A stretch of 64,000 nucleotides of DNA, taken from Hyphomicrobiales bacterium. GTDB lineage: Bacteria > Pseudomonadota > Alphaproteobacteria > Rhizobiales > Rhizobiaceae. The stretch spans positions 124,001-188,000 of the forward strand of contig UCAG01000012.1 in NCBI GenBank assembly GCA_900470285.1. The letters run 5' to 3'. The notes beneath the pieces are model-generated. The model saw nothing but the letters and a program-made list of their open reading frames with translations. It had not been told where the DNA came from and did not search any database. Within the stretch, counting starts at the first letter, position 1, and the number at the start of each line of letters is the position of its first letter. Of the stretch, positions 9,164-21,238 are shown one piece after another. The translations under genes were made by a program, and so were the position numbers.

Positions 9164-10995
9164 ACAGGTGCAGCAGCATTGCCGCTGTCTTCCTGCACAT
9201 GCAGATTTTCCGCACCGCTCAGCCTGTCAACGCGAATGATGCGTCCCATTTTGCGCGCCAGTTCTTCATCATGGGTGGCAATAATCAATGTCTTGCCTTG
9301 CGCCATAGCCAGAAGACCTTCTGTTGCCTTGAGCGCGGTTTCACTGTCGAGATGGGCAGTCGGCTCGTCGGCAAAGATTATATCCGCACCGGATTTCAGA
9401 GCTGCCCTTGCCAATGCCAGACGCAGGCCTTCACCACCGGAAAGACCGGTGCCGTTTTCACCAAGATCACTGGCTGCAGCGGCAGAAGCCACATTATCCA
9501 GCGCTGCTGTCTTCAGTGCAGTCTGCACATCGCTCAGGGCAAAACCTTCACGGCCGAGTGTAATATTTGAACGCACAGAACCGGAGAAAATATGCGGCTT
9601 CTGGCCAATCCATGAGAATTGCTGGCGCAGCGTGTCAGCACTGCTCTGATCCAGCACTGTATCATGTATCAGAACATCACCACTGCGCGGTGCAATCAGA
9701 CCGGCCATCATCGCCAGCAGTGTTGATTTACCGCTGCCGCTTGGTCCTAAGAGCGCAACATGCTCGCCTTGCGCAATCTGTAAGCTAAAACCGGAGAGCA
9801 GATCAGTCTCATCATCTGCATCATAGCTGAAATCCACATCGCGCAGCGTGACAGCATGGTTTTTCTCTGTTTCAGCCGGTATAGTAGTCGCAGCAACCGC
9901 GGTGAGTTTCATACCGCCTGCACTGATATTTTCCAGCGCATCAATCGCGGCTTCACCGGCAGCGCGGTCATGCCAGACGGCTGAGAGTTCACGCAGCGGT
10001 TCAAAAAATGTCGGCGCCAGCAACAGGATAAACAGCCCCTGCCCCAATGTCAGCGTTGCGCCCCACGCGCCGAAATTCAACTCACCCAGAAGATGGAAGC
10101 CGATATAAACCGCAACCATCGCCACGCCGAGCGCAGAAAACAGCTCCAGTACCGCAGAAGACAGAAAAGCAATGCGCAACACGATCATGGTTTTGTGGCG
10201 CAGCGTTTCCGCATTATGGCGCAAGCGCTGTGCGGTCAGGTCAACAGCGTGGAATGTACGGATCGTTGCCAGCCCGCGCAGACGGTCGAGCAGGAAACCA
10301 TTCATCTGCCCCATTTCCACCAGCTGTTCTTCACTGGCGGCTTTGGCGCGATAACCGATCAGCGCCATGAAAACCGGAATAAGAGGTGCCGCAACCAGCA
10401 AGACCAGTGCCGCAGCCCATGAATACCACAGCACAGCAATCAGAAAGACAATGGGAACGATCATAACTTTCATCTGCACCGGCTGGTAACGCGACCAATA
10501 AGTCACTACCATTTCGGCCTGTTCGGCGAGAATGCTAGCCGCCTCACCCGATGCCGCACGGTTGCGATCCAGCGGGGAGCGGTCAGCCAGAGCCTGCACC
10601 GATTTAGCACGCAGATCAGACAAAGCCGCGCGCGATATTTTAAAGGCAATCCGCTCGCCCGCGCCCTGCAAAATGGTACGCAGCAGGCCAAGCAGAAAAA
10701 TACAGGCAACAATCATCAGAAGATTGCTGACTGTACCGCTGACGGTCAGCTCATTGATCGCATAGGCCATCAGGCCCGCCTGCGGCAGCCAGATCAGCGC
10801 CGCCAGAACCTGTAACCAGCCACCTTTGCGTAAATTGGCCGGTTGTGCACGTTTTTTACGGCGTCGTGCAGACGCCTTTACAGTTCCGGCAGCCTTGTCG
10901 CTGCCGGTAACTGTTGCTGTATCAGACACGGATCGTTCCGGTGTTGCCGCCGGAATTTCCGAAGGGACAGACGAACCGGATAAGACTTCACTCAC
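9136..10995 (-). CDS. cydD: Heterodimeric ABC exporter subunit CydD
   Basis: A 619-residue exporter half. A long charged N-terminal tail (about 60 residues, with the basic stretch RRRKKRAQ) precedes the membrane domain. The ATPase domain has Walker A GPSGSGKST, signature LSGGEGLRLALARAAL and Walker B IIFADEPTAHLD. It pairs with CydC for thiol export required by cytochrome bd and c-type cytochromes. The gene starts 12 bases after the upstream regulator ends, so the regulator, cydD and cydC look like one operon. Confidence 0.93.
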   Translation of the reverse strand: MSEVLSGSSVPSEIPAATPERSVSDTATVTGSDKAAGTVKASARRRKKRAQPANLRKGGWLQVLAALIWLPQAGLMAYAINELTVSGTVSNLLMIVACIFLLGLLRTILQGAGERIAFKISRAALSDLRAKSVQALADRSPLDRNRAASGEAASILAEQAEMVVTYWSRYQPVQMKVMIVPIVFLIAVLWYSWAAALVLLVAAPLIPVFMALIGYRAKAASEEQLVEMGQMNGFLLDRLRGLATIRTFHAVDLTAQRLRHNAETLRHKTMIVLRIAFLSSAVLELFSALGVAMVAVYIGFHLLGELNFGAWGATLTLGQGLFILLLAPTFFEPLRELSAVWHDRAAGEAAIDALENISAGGMKLTAVAATTIPAETEKNHAVTLRDVDFSYDADDETDLLSGFSLQIAQGEHVALLGPSGSGKSTLLAMMAGLIAPRSGDVLIHDTVLDQSSADTLRQQFSWIGQKPHIFSGSVRSNITLGREGFALSDVQTALKTAALDNVASAAAASDLGENGTGLSGGEGLRLALARAALKSGADIIFADEPTAHLDSETALKATEGLLAMAQGKTLIIATHDEELARKMGRIIRVDRLSGAENLHVQEDSGNAAAPVCSARRAAE

Positions 10996-11007
10996 TCCGT
11001 CCCTCCT

Positions 11008-11700
11008 TCACTCTGATTGTCCTTCTTTTTTCTGCGCGCGGCTGCGGCCGAGCGAGACAATTTTATCTTTGGCTTCAAGGAAACGCGTGACCTTCGACCC
11101 CATGCTCAGAAGCATCGTCAGTCGTTCGGTTTCAAGCGACTTCACATCATCATACCAGTTGGTCAGACGTTCAATCAGACTATGCATATCGCCCATACGC
11201 GCTTGCGCAAATGCATCACTCTCCGTTGTCGGCTTTTCCATGAGAATTTCACGCAACACACTCAAAGTCGGGTCGACTTCACGTTTTTTACGTTCTTCCG
11301 CCAATGTGCGCAGAATCTGCCAGACATCGCCCGGCGTGGAGTAAAAATCACGCCGGTCACCCGGAATGTGCTTCAGCAAAACAAGGTTCCAGCCTTGCAG
11401 CTCTCTGATACCCATAGAAACATTCGACCGTGAGACACCAAGGGCGTCCACGATCTGATCGGCACAGAGCGGATCTTTAGAAAGATAGAGCAAGGCATAA
11501 ATCTGCCCGACCGTGCGGTTGATACCCCAGCGGCTGCCCATTTCACCGAAGTGCAGTACAAATGATTGTACGATTGGCGACAATTCCAAATCAGTTGCTC
11601 CCGTATTTTCTGAACTTTCAGAAATTACTGAAAATTCAGATATTATTATTGTTGCTCCTCCGCAACCCGCAAAGCAGGTCTGGACAATAAGTCGCAACAC
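11008..11700 (-). CDS. GbsR/MarR-like transcriptional regulator
   Basis: The core (LHFGEMGSRWGINRTVGQIY, then SKDPLCADQIVDALGVSRSN and VSMGIRELQGWNLV) is a winged helix-turn-helix of the GbsR-like MarR group, followed by an alpha-helical tail. It probably controls the cydDC genes directly downstream. The 5' end is uncertain: the longest frame starts at a GTG at 11700 without a good ribosome binding site. A TTG at 11589 follows GGGAG and lies just after two operator-like palindromes. A strong GGAGGAG (11655-11661) also lies seven bases before an in-frame run of ATA codons. No in-frame ATG precedes the domain. Confidence 0.8.
   Translation of the reverse strand: MLRLIVQTCFAGCGGATIIISEFSVISESSENTGATDLELSPIVQSFVLHFGEMGSRWGINRTVGQIYALLYLSKDPLCADQIVDALGVSRSNVSMGIRELQGWNLVLLKHIPGDRRDFYSTPGDVWQILRTLAEERKKREVDPTLSVLREILMEKPTTESDAFAQARMGDMHSLIERLTNWYDDVKSLETERLTMLLSMGSKVTRFLEAKDKIVSLGRSRAQKKEGQSE
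11607..11639. promoter_or_regulatory. Paired palindromes, probable operator of the GbsR-like regulator
   Basis: TTTCTGAA-CT-TTCAGAAA (11607-11624) and CTGAA-AA-TTCAG (11628-11639) are adjacent perfect palindromes sharing the half-site CTGAA, with centres 18 bp apart. They overlap the 5' part of the longest regulator frame. This suggests autoregulation and a start downstream at about 11589. Confidence 0.6.
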
Positions 11701-11730
11701 AAATCAGAGAAGAGGCACGTCCAGAAATCG

Positions 11731-12084
11731 CTAATAAAGGTCGTTTGAGGTCGGCAATTGCCGGCTGTCATCCGTTTTATCGCGATGCATGGTTGCCCGC
11801 GTCAATAGCATCAGTGTTACCGGCGTTGTCACAAACACAAAAGCGGTAATTAACAGTTCATGCAAAACCGGTCGCGATTGCAAGACTGTAAAGAAAATAA
11901 TTGATGCAATGAGAATGCCGCCGACGCCAAAAGTCGTGCCGAGTGTCGGAGCATGAATCCGTTCATAGAACTTTTTAAAGCGCAAAAGACCAATCGCGCC
12001 GATCAGCGTAATCACTGATCCGCCCAGCAAAAAGACCGAAACCAGAATTGCTGCCCAGAGCGGCAGTTGCGTTGCATGGTTCAT
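11731..12084 (-). CDS. phaG: K+(Na+)/H+ antiporter subunit PhaG/MrpG
   Basis: A 117-residue protein with three membrane helices and the MrpG family sequence GAIGLLRFKKFYERIHAPT. It is the last subunit of a multisubunit cation/proton antiporter (Pha in rhizobia, Mrp or Mnh elsewhere), used for pH and cation homeostasis. The start overlaps phaF by four bases (ATGA). Confidence 0.92.
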   Translation of the reverse strand: MNHATQLPLWAAILVSVFLLGGSVITLIGAIGLLRFKKFYERIHAPTLGTTFGVGGILIASIIFFTVLQSRPVLHELLITAFVFVTTPVTLMLLTRATMHRDKTDDSRQLPTSNDLY

Positions 12085-12362
12085 TCGATCACCTCGCCGC
12101 GCATCAGGAATTTTGCCAGTGCCACGCTGGACACAAAGCCCAGCAGCGCAATAACAAGGGCTGCTTCAAAATAAATCGATGTACCGGTGCGGATACCGAA
12201 AGTGATAAATAACATCATCATCGTGGCATAAAGCGTATCCAGACCCAATATACGGTCCTGCGCACGCGGCCCCGCAATCAGACGCCATGTTGCACAAAGC
12301 AAAGCGGCTCCCAGACAAAGCTGGGACACAAGCAGCGCCCAGGATAAAATCACTGTACTCAT
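12081..12362 (-). CDS. phaF: K+(Na+)/H+ antiporter subunit PhaF/MrpF
   Basis: A 93-residue three-helix membrane protein containing AGPRAQDRILGLDTLYATMM, the conserved MrpF/PhaF segment. It overlaps both neighbours by four bases, so the operon is translationally coupled along its length. Confidence 0.92.
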   Translation of the reverse strand: MSTVILSWALLVSQLCLGAALLCATWRLIAGPRAQDRILGLDTLYATMMMLFITFGIRTGTSIYFEAALVIALLGFVSSVALAKFLMRGEVIE

Positions 12363-12841
12363 GTGAAAATCTCCATCAGCAGGCGTTCATAATGCTGTTT
12401 TATCATAGTGCGGAATTCATCTTCTCCGTCCTTATCGAGAATATGAATCAGCAAAACACCCGTTACGGGATTAAAATTTGCCCATGCGGTACCGGGTGTT
12501 GAGGTCACGATACAGGCCAGAATGCCAAGCGGCAAACGCCCGCGCAATTGCAGGCTGATAGTCACAAATCCTGCCTGACGCTCTTTCGGGTTCGTCAGAA
12601 TGATTTTGATAACCGCAATATTTGACCAGAAAATATCAGCAACAACACGAAAAAACAGCTCGATAATTGCCCGAACCGAGCGAATCCGTATCGGCTCGGG
12701 ATCAAGTGATGTAAAAGCCAGACCTGCACCAACTGCAACGAAGAAGCCCAAAATCATATGTCCGGGTGTAAAGCCGTTGAGCAGCAGCCACATAATCCAG
12801 AAGCTCAGAGACAAAACGGGATGCGGAAACAATGCTCTCAT
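12359..12841 (-). CDS. phaE: K+(Na+)/H+ antiporter subunit PhaE/MrpE
   Basis: A 160-residue protein with two N-terminal helices and a cytoplasmic domain holding the MrpE-typical stretch SLQLRGRLPLGILACIVTSTPGT, shortened here to its key TSTPGT. It is part of the same antiporter complex and overlaps phaD and phaF by four bases each. Confidence 0.9.
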   Translation of the reverse strand: MRALFPHPVLSLSFWIMWLLLNGFTPGHMILGFFVAVGAGLAFTSLDPEPIRIRSVRAIIELFFRVVADIFWSNIAVIKIILTNPKERQAGFVTISLQLRGRLPLGILACIVTSTPGTAWANFNPVTGVLLIHILDKDGEDEFRTMIKQHYERLLMEIFT

Positions 12842-14490
12842 TGTGCATCTCCCTTCGCGGCAGGCGTGCTGATAACAGCCGGTTCAAATCCCGCCGAGCG
12901 TTTTGCATCCAGAACATGGTCGATATAATTATGCGGACGATGCAGTGCCTGTGCGGTTGCATCGAGATAGCGCATCACCGGTGCCGCCTGAATGGTCAGC
13001 GCAAGACACAGAAACAACAACCCAACCACCGGCACCAGTTCAATAATCAGCACACGCGGCACATTGCCTTCCATCGACGCCCAGAAAGTACGGATACCGG
13101 AACGTGACATCGCAATCAGAGCAGAGACGCCGGACAGAATAATCAGCGTAACATAGGCCCAGCTTGCCGCGGAAATTGGAGCATCAATGCCCATGCCAGC
13201 CGGATTGAACAATGCCGACAACAGCGAGATTTTCGCCACAAAGCCGGAAAACGGTGGCAGACCGATTAGCAAAATAGCGCTGACTGCAAAACAGGCACCA
13301 AGAATAGCAAGCGTTGCGGGCAAAACTGTGCCCACCTCCTCTTCCTCTTCTTCTTCCTCGTCACCATAGGCTTCAATCGTCACCGCCAACACGTTGGCCG
13401 CCGCATCCTGACCACGCTCCACCAGCTCAATCAGCAGAAAGAAAGCCGCAATCGTCAGTGTTGAACTGATCATATAAAACAGCGCGCTGCCGGTAACGGC
13501 CACATTGCCCGTACCGATTGCCGCCAGCAATGTTCCGGAAGAGACCAGCACACTGTAACCGGCAATGCGCCCGAGCGCCTGCGATGCCAGCACCCCGATC
13601 AGACCAAAAGCGATGGTCGCCAGACCGATGTAAAACAGTCCTGCATCACCGAAACCTGTTGTCCGTGGTGTCAGTTCACCAAAAAACAACAGCGACAGAC
13701 GCAGCAACACATAAATGCCGACCTTAGACATGATCGCAAACAGTGCAGCCACCGGTGCGGCCGCAGCCGTATAGGTTGTCGGCAACCAGAAATTCAGCGG
13801 CCATGCACCGGCTTTCACCAGAAATGCCGTACCGAGAATAGCGCCGCCAGCCTGCAGGAACATCAGATCATCAGCCGGCACATTGGGAATACGCTGTGCC
13901 AGATCGGCCATATTCAGCGTGCCGGTCACGCCATAGATCATGCTGACGCCGATCAGAAACAGCGATGATGCCGCGAGATTGACGGCAATATAATGCAAGC
14001 CCGCTTTAACGCGGGTGGCACCGGAGCCATGCAGCACCAGCCCGTAAGATGCGGCCAGCAGCACCTCAAAAAATACAAACAGGTTGAACAGATCACCGGT
14101 CAGGAATGCGCCGTTTAACCCCATCAGCAAAAGCTGAAACAGCGTATGAAAATGCGAACCCGCTTTGTGCCAGCGCGCCAGTGCAAAACACAGTGCCGCC
14201 AGTCCGAGGATACTGGTCAGCAATACCATCATTGCCGAGAAACGATCCAGCACCAGCACAATCGCATAGGGTGCCGGCCAGTTACCCAGCAGATAAGGAA
14301 TCACACGGTCGTCCGGCGTATTGGCCATATTGACCAACATAATTGCCACAACGAACAGCGCAAAAGTTGCTGCAATACTGATCGCGGCTTTCAGCACACG
14401 GCGACGCTCATCATAGAGCAGCAACAAAGCTGCAGTGACAAGCGGCAGCAGAATCGGCGCAATAATCAGATGTTCCTGCCAATCCTGCAT
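12838..14490 (-). CDS. phaD: K+(Na+)/H+ antiporter subunit PhaD/MrpD
   Basis: A 550-residue polytopic protein related to complex I NuoL/M/N proton channels, with the family stretch FLVKAGAWPLNFWLPTTYTA (about residues 220-240). This copy is odd in one respect: about residues 375-385 there is an acidic insertion, DEEEEEEEEVG, encoded by a GAA/GAG run at 13333-13363, in a segment expected to be a loop between helices. It shares one base with phaC. Confidence 0.93.
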   Translation of the reverse strand: MQDWQEHLIIAPILLPLVTAALLLLYDERRRVLKAAISIAATFALFVVAIMLVNMANTPDDRVIPYLLGNWPAPYAIVLVLDRFSAMMVLLTSILGLAALCFALARWHKAGSHFHTLFQLLLMGLNGAFLTGDLFNLFVFFEVLLAASYGLVLHGSGATRVKAGLHYIAVNLAASSLFLIGVSMIYGVTGTLNMADLAQRIPNVPADDLMFLQAGGAILGTAFLVKAGAWPLNFWLPTTYTAAAAPVAALFAIMSKVGIYVLLRLSLLFFGELTPRTTGFGDAGLFYIGLATIAFGLIGVLASQALGRIAGYSVLVSSGTLLAAIGTGNVAVTGSALFYMISSTLTIAAFFLLIELVERGQDAAANVLAVTIEAYGDEEEEEEEEVGTVLPATLAILGACFAVSAILLIGLPPFSGFVAKISLLSALFNPAGMGIDAPISAASWAYVTLIILSGVSALIAMSRSGIRTFWASMEGNVPRVLIIELVPVVGLLFLCLALTIQAAPVMRYLDATAQALHRPHNYIDHVLDAKRSAGFEPAVISTPAAKGDAQ

Positions 14491-14824
14491 TACTGGTTCT
14501 CCCTGCCGTCAACATGGTCAGTACCGGTCAGACCACGGGAAGCCAGCATGACCACCAGAAACAGGGCTGTCATAGCAAAGCCGATCACAATCGCTGTCAG
14601 TACCAGTGCCTGCGGCAGCGGGTCGGTATAAAGAGCGGGATCAGGCTGATCGCCCAGAATAGGCGCTGAATCTGTGCGCAGACTGGCCATGCTGAAAATA
14701 AACAGATTAACCGCATAGGAAATCAGCGACAGACCGATAATCACTTGAAAAGTACGCGGACGCTGTAAAAGCCACAGGCCGGAAGCTGTCAGAATACCGA
14801 TACCGAGAGCAAGAATAAGTTCCA

Positions 14825-14825
<1 letters not shown>
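14490..14825 (-). CDS. phaC: K+(Na+)/H+ antiporter subunit PhaC/MrpC
   Basis: A 111-residue three-helix protein homologous to NuoK, with the conserved FQVIIGLSLISYAVNLFIF and DPLPQALVLTAIVIGFA segments. The start shares a base with the end of phaAB. Confidence 0.93.
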
Positions 14826-17761
<2,936 letters not shown>

Positions 17762-18139
17762 CCGCGCCTGCCCTCCTCAAATTCCTCAAGAGCGGTTTTC
17801 ACTCTCATAAAACTATATAATAAACGAAATTATCTCGTTAAATCCGGTTGTTATTATGTGGTTTTGGCCTGCATAATAGCAAGTGCTTGATTGCAACTTA
17901 TGTCCGCAATTTCCCGATCTCAGGCACAAAATTTCCGATTTTGACGGCTTTTACACAAGGTGTGGAAAAACTCGCCCGCAAATTATCTATTAAATTGGTT
18001 TGATGACAAAACTGAGTGCGGATTATGACATGTTTTTTTCATAATCCAGCCGGTTGCGCCATTGTTTCTGCAATTGTCGAATCAACCGGAATAGCCGAAG
18101 CTGCAAAATAAAATTGATACAGGCATACAGGAATATCTT
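17762..18139. other. Divergent intergenic region between phaAB and the FAD oxidoreductase gene
   Basis: This gap must contain the promoters of the two divergent transcripts. The only clear structure is an inverted repeat, GGATTATGA (18020-18028) with TCATAATCC (18039-18047), which could be an operator or a hairpin in the leader of the oxidoreductase mRNA. No coding sequence is supported. Confidence 0.5.
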
Positions 18140-19465
18140 ATGGGTCCGCAGACAGACAGCGTCCAGTCCTCTCCGTCATTACCGGCAAAAACGCAGATCG
18201 CTATTCTCGGCGGCGGGATTATCGGTGTGTCCGCAGCACTTTATCTGGCGCAGCGCGGTATTCCTGTAACCCTGCTGGAAAAAGGCGTGATTGCCGGTGA
18301 GCAATCAAGCCGCAACTGGGGTTGGTGCCGTCATACCGGCCGCGACAGCCGTGAAATGCCGCTGATTGTTGAGAGTATGAAACAATGGGCGCAGATGAAT
18401 GCGCTGACCGGCAGGGAAACCGGATTCCGCACCACCGGTATCGCCTTTGCGGCGGAAAAAGAAGAAAATCTGGAAAAATGGCGCGAGTGGGTGAACATTG
18501 CCAGAGAGCACGGCATTGACAGTCAGGTTGTTGGCAAGCAACAGGCTGAAGCACTCGCCCCCGGTCTGCAACGTTCACTCTATGGTGCACTCTATACCGC
18601 CGCGGACGGCCGTGCAGAGCCGCAAAAAGCAGCACCTGCCATTGCAGAAAAAGCGCGCGAGCTGGGTGCTGTCATCATGCAGAATTGTGCTGTGCGCCGG
18701 ATTGAAACCACCAATGGCCGCGTCAGCACTGTGATTACCGAACAAGGCGCGATTGAGTGTGAAGCTGTGGTGATTGCCGGCGGCAGCTGGTCACGTCTGA
18801 TTTGTTCTGATCTGGGTATCACCCTGCCGCAACTGAAAATGCGCTCATCCGTATTACGCACCACACCGGTTGAGGCCGGCGTTGAAACTGCCATTGCTTT
18901 CTCCGATTTTGCACTGCGCAAACGTATGGATGGCGGCTATACAGTTGCCAGCCTCTCAGGCAGTATTGCCGATATCGTACCCGACAGTTTCCGCTTTCTG
19001 CCCAAATTCATTCCTGCATTGCGCACTGAATGGAAAACCGTGCGCCTGCGGTTCGGACAGCGCTTTATTGAAGAAGCTTTTGAGTGGAAATTACGCCCCG
19101 CAGATCAGACCTCCATCTTCGAGAAAATCCGTATTCTTGATCCGGAACCGCATAAAGCTGGCAATCAGGCCGTTTTCAAAGCGCTGCAACAGGCTTTACC
19201 TGCTTTCAAAAATGTACAAATCGCCCAGCAATGGGCAGGGCTGATTGATACGACGCCGGATATTGTACCGGTTATCTCGCCTCTGGATCATCTGCCGAAT
19301 TGCATTGTCGCCACCGGCTTTTCCGGCCATGGCTTTGGTATCGGCCCCGGCGCAGGAAAACTGATCGCCGATATTGTGACCGGTGAAAAGCCCGTTGTTG
19401 ACCCTTCACCGTTTCATATCAACCGCTTCAGCGATGGCTCAAAAATCCATATTGAAATGTGGTGA
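18140..19465 (+). CDS. FAD-dependent oxidoreductase, DadA-like
   Basis: A 441-residue soluble flavoprotein. The N-terminal dinucleotide-binding motif is IAILGGGIIGVSAALYLAQRG (key GxGxxG at about residues 24-29), then LLEKG, and the C-terminal FAD contact is CIVATGFSGHGFGIGPGAG. This layout is that of the D-amino acid oxidase/dehydrogenase (DAO) superfamily. Related enzymes oxidise amines or amino acids and pass electrons to quinone or oxygen. The substrate cannot be told. It is monocistronic and the ATG follows AGGAATATCTT. Confidence 0.88.
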   Translation: MGPQTDSVQSSPSLPAKTQIAILGGGIIGVSAALYLAQRGIPVTLLEKGVIAGEQSSRNWGWCRHTGRDSREMPLIVESMKQWAQMNALTGRETGFRTTGIAFAAEKEENLEKWREWVNIAREHGIDSQVVGKQQAEALAPGLQRSLYGALYTAADGRAEPQKAAPAIAEKARELGAVIMQNCAVRRIETTNGRVSTVITEQGAIECEAVVIAGGSWSRLICSDLGITLPQLKMRSSVLRTTPVEAGVETAIAFSDFALRKRMDGGYTVASLSGSIADIVPDSFRFLPKFIPALRTEWKTVRLRFGQRFIEEAFEWKLRPADQTSIFEKIRILDPEPHKAGNQAVFKALQQALPAFKNVQIAQQWAGLIDTTPDIVPVISPLDHLPNCIVATGFSGHGFGIGPGAGKLIADIVTGEKPVVDPSPFHINRFSDGSKIHIEMW

Positions 19466-19471
19466 TATGCC

Positions 19472-19512
19472 AGAGCGGTTCCGGTTAATTTTTGAATCGG
19501 CAGAACCGCTCT
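19472..19512. terminator. Long-loop hairpin after the oxidoreductase gene
   Basis: AGAGCGGTTC (19472-19481) pairs with GAACCGCTCT (19503-19512), starting seven bases after the stop codon and followed by GACTCTTTGTTTT. It probably terminates the oxidoreductase transcript, though the loop is long and the T-run broken. Confidence 0.6.
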
Positions 19513-19592
19513 GACTCTTTGTTTTAAAGCGCATCTCACCCGATCGAAGCGGGATAAGAAAACAGTCCGGCGGACTGTTTTCCCCGCGAAGA

Positions 19593-19617
19593 CGCTTCGC
19601 ACTTTTCGGGATACGCT
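19593..19617. repeat. REP-like element, copy 2
   Basis: These 25 bases match 7140-7164 with one mismatch. They lie between the oxidoreductase gene and crcB, right at the convergent crcB stop. Confidence 0.7.
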
Positions 19618-19992
19618 CTAAATTAAGCGCATCAAATACAACCCTGCCATCAGGGCTGCTGCCCCAAAAATCACAGAGGACAGGATATAAGCCAGTGCCG
19701 TGCCAATATATCCGCTTTCCATGAGCAGCACTGTTTCCAGTGAAAAGGCAGAGAATGTCGTGAAACCACCCATAATACCGGTGGTGAGAAACAATTTCCA
19801 GTTCTCCGCGAGGCCGCTACGCGCTGAAAAATAGCCGATAATCAGTCCCATCAGCAGAGAGCCGGTAATATTGACCGCAAATGTACTGAGCGGAAACATT
19901 GTCAGTGCAGAGAAACGTGACAATAGCAAACCGGTGCCGTAACGGGCTGCCCCGCCGATCCCTGCTCCGAGAAAAACAATCAGAAAATTCAT
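19618..19992 (-). CDS. crcB: Fluoride channel CrcB/FluC
   Basis: A 124-residue four-helix protein from the start chosen here (MNFLIVFLGAGIGG, preceded by GGGGAGCAAT). It has the conserved GAARYG, STFAVNITGS and GGFTTFSAFSLE motifs that line the double-barrelled fluoride channel. It exports fluoride from the cytoplasm. A longer upstream frame to 20076 overlaps yacG and lacks similarity, so it was not used. Confidence 0.94.
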   Translation of the reverse strand: MNFLIVFLGAGIGGAARYGTGLLLSRFSALTMFPLSTFAVNITGSLLMGLIIGYFSARSGLAENWKLFLTTGIMGGFTTFSAFSLETVLLMESGYIGTALAYILSSVIFGAAALMAGLYLMRLI

Positions 19993-20020
19993 ATTGCTCC
20001 CCTGACCGCTTCTGTTTTTG

Positions 20021-20236
20021 TCAGCTGTTTTCCTGATCGCTGTCGTCAACCGGCTTGCCGGGAATGACATAAGCATCTGACAGCCAGCGGTTTAAGTCGA
20101 CACTGCGGCAGCGCGGCGAACAAAACGGATAAGAGTCGCGTACTGAGGGTTTTCCGCATTCAGGGCAAGGCCGTGCCGGACGCAGCGGTGTCACATTTTC
20201 ATAAGAAGCGGCAGGGTTTTCTTTATCTGCCATCAC
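20021..20236 (-). CDS. yacG: DNA gyrase inhibitor YacG
   Basis: A small zinc-binding protein with the motif [20 protein letters not shown], i.e. the CxxC-x(n)-CxxxC zinc site, and an acidic tail. YacG binds the gyrase B subunit and inhibits supercoiling. It overlaps the stop of maf, and the likely start is the ATG at 20233. Confidence 0.93.
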   Translation of the reverse strand: MMADKENPAASYENVTPLRPARPCPECGKPSVRDSYPFCSPRCRSVDLNRWLSDAYVIPGKPVDDSDQENS

Positions 20237-20853
20237 ACTTTGCCTTCATGCCACTGGTCGTAAACCGGAAAATTTTCACCTTCCAGCAATGCCTGCGTTT
20301 CATGTAACGGCAGACCGACAATATTGCTGTAGGAACCGACCATTTTGACTATAAAACTGCCTGCCAGCCCCTGAATAGCATAGCCACCTGCTTTGCCGCG
20401 CCATTCACCGGAACTGATATAGGCATCCATCTGGCGGCGGCTCAGCCGGTCAAAGCGCACACGGCTTTCAACCAGTACCTGACGCAGACTGCCTTTCGGC
20501 GTGACCAGACAAACACCGGTAAAAACTTTATGGGCACGGCCGGAAAGCAGGCGCAGACAATCAAGCGCCACATCCTCACTCTCCGCCTTAGGCAGGATCT
20601 GCCGTCCCACGCCCACCACAGTATCGGCTGCGAGAATGAAAGCGGATTTATAATCCGCATCATTCTTCAGCTTGTCCTTAGCTCTTTCTGCCTTCTGCTT
20701 TGACAAACGTTTTGCCAGCGAACGGGGATGTTCCGAACGCTGTGGTGTTTCATCAATATCAGCAGGCTGCAGAAATGCAGGTTCAATACCTATTTGCGCC
20801 AGAAGCTCAATGCGCCGCGGCGATGCCGAGGCCAGTACCAGAATATGGGACAT
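20233..20853 (-). CDS. maf: Maf-like nucleotide pyrophosphatase
   Basis: About 206 residues with the Maf N-terminal signature [14 protein letters not shown], then the catalytic-region stretches ILAADTVV and [13 protein letters not shown] in variant form. Maf proteins hydrolyse non-canonical or modified nucleoside triphosphates and can affect septation. An ATG four codons upstream (20865) is possible. It is grouped with infA and yacG, as in other Hyphomicrobiales. Confidence 0.92.
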   Translation of the reverse strand: MSHILVLASASPRRIELLAQIGIEPAFLQPADIDETPQRSEHPRSLAKRLSKQKAERAKDKLKNDADYKSAFILAADTVVGVGRQILPKAESEDVALDCLRLLSGRAHKVFTGVCLVTPKGSLRQVLVESRVRFDRLSRRQMDAYISSGEWRGKAGGYAIQGLAGSFIVKMVGSYSNIVGLPLHETQALLEGENFPVYDQWHEGKV

Positions 20854-20894
20854 TGTTGTCTTCATGGTCAGATATGAGTCCGGCAGCAGGAATT

Positions 20895-21113
20895 TTATTT
20901 AAAGCGGTAGGTAATACGACCTTTGGAAAGGTCATATGGGGTCATTTCCACCAGTACTTTGTCACCGGCCAGAACGCGAATGCGGTTTTTACGCATACGG
21001 CCAGCCGTATGAGCGATGATTTCATGTTCATTTTCGAGTTTTACCCGAAACATAGCATTCGGCAAAAGTTCCGTTACAATACCCGGGAACTCAAGGACTT
21101 CTTCTTTAGCCAT
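20895..21113 (-). CDS. infA: Translation initiation factor IF-1
   Basis: A 72-residue S1-type OB-fold protein ([20 protein letters not shown] to GRITYRFK) of canonical length and sequence. It binds the 30S A-site during initiation. It is separated by 42 bases from maf and by 125 bases from the phosphatase gene upstream, so it may have its own promoter. Confidence 0.98.
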   Translation of the reverse strand: MAKEEVLEFPGIVTELLPNAMFRVKLENEHEIIAHTAGRMRKNRIRVLAGDKVLVEMTPYDLSKGRITYRFK

Positions 21114-21238
21114 ACGTAACCTGTCTTTTGGTTTAATAAATCTGCATCATGCAGAAGGTCTGAATTTGCGCGGAACCTATATGATTAGAGTCCGTTTGTG
21201 AACAACTGAAATGTAGAACTGTTAAAAGCTCTGCTGAA

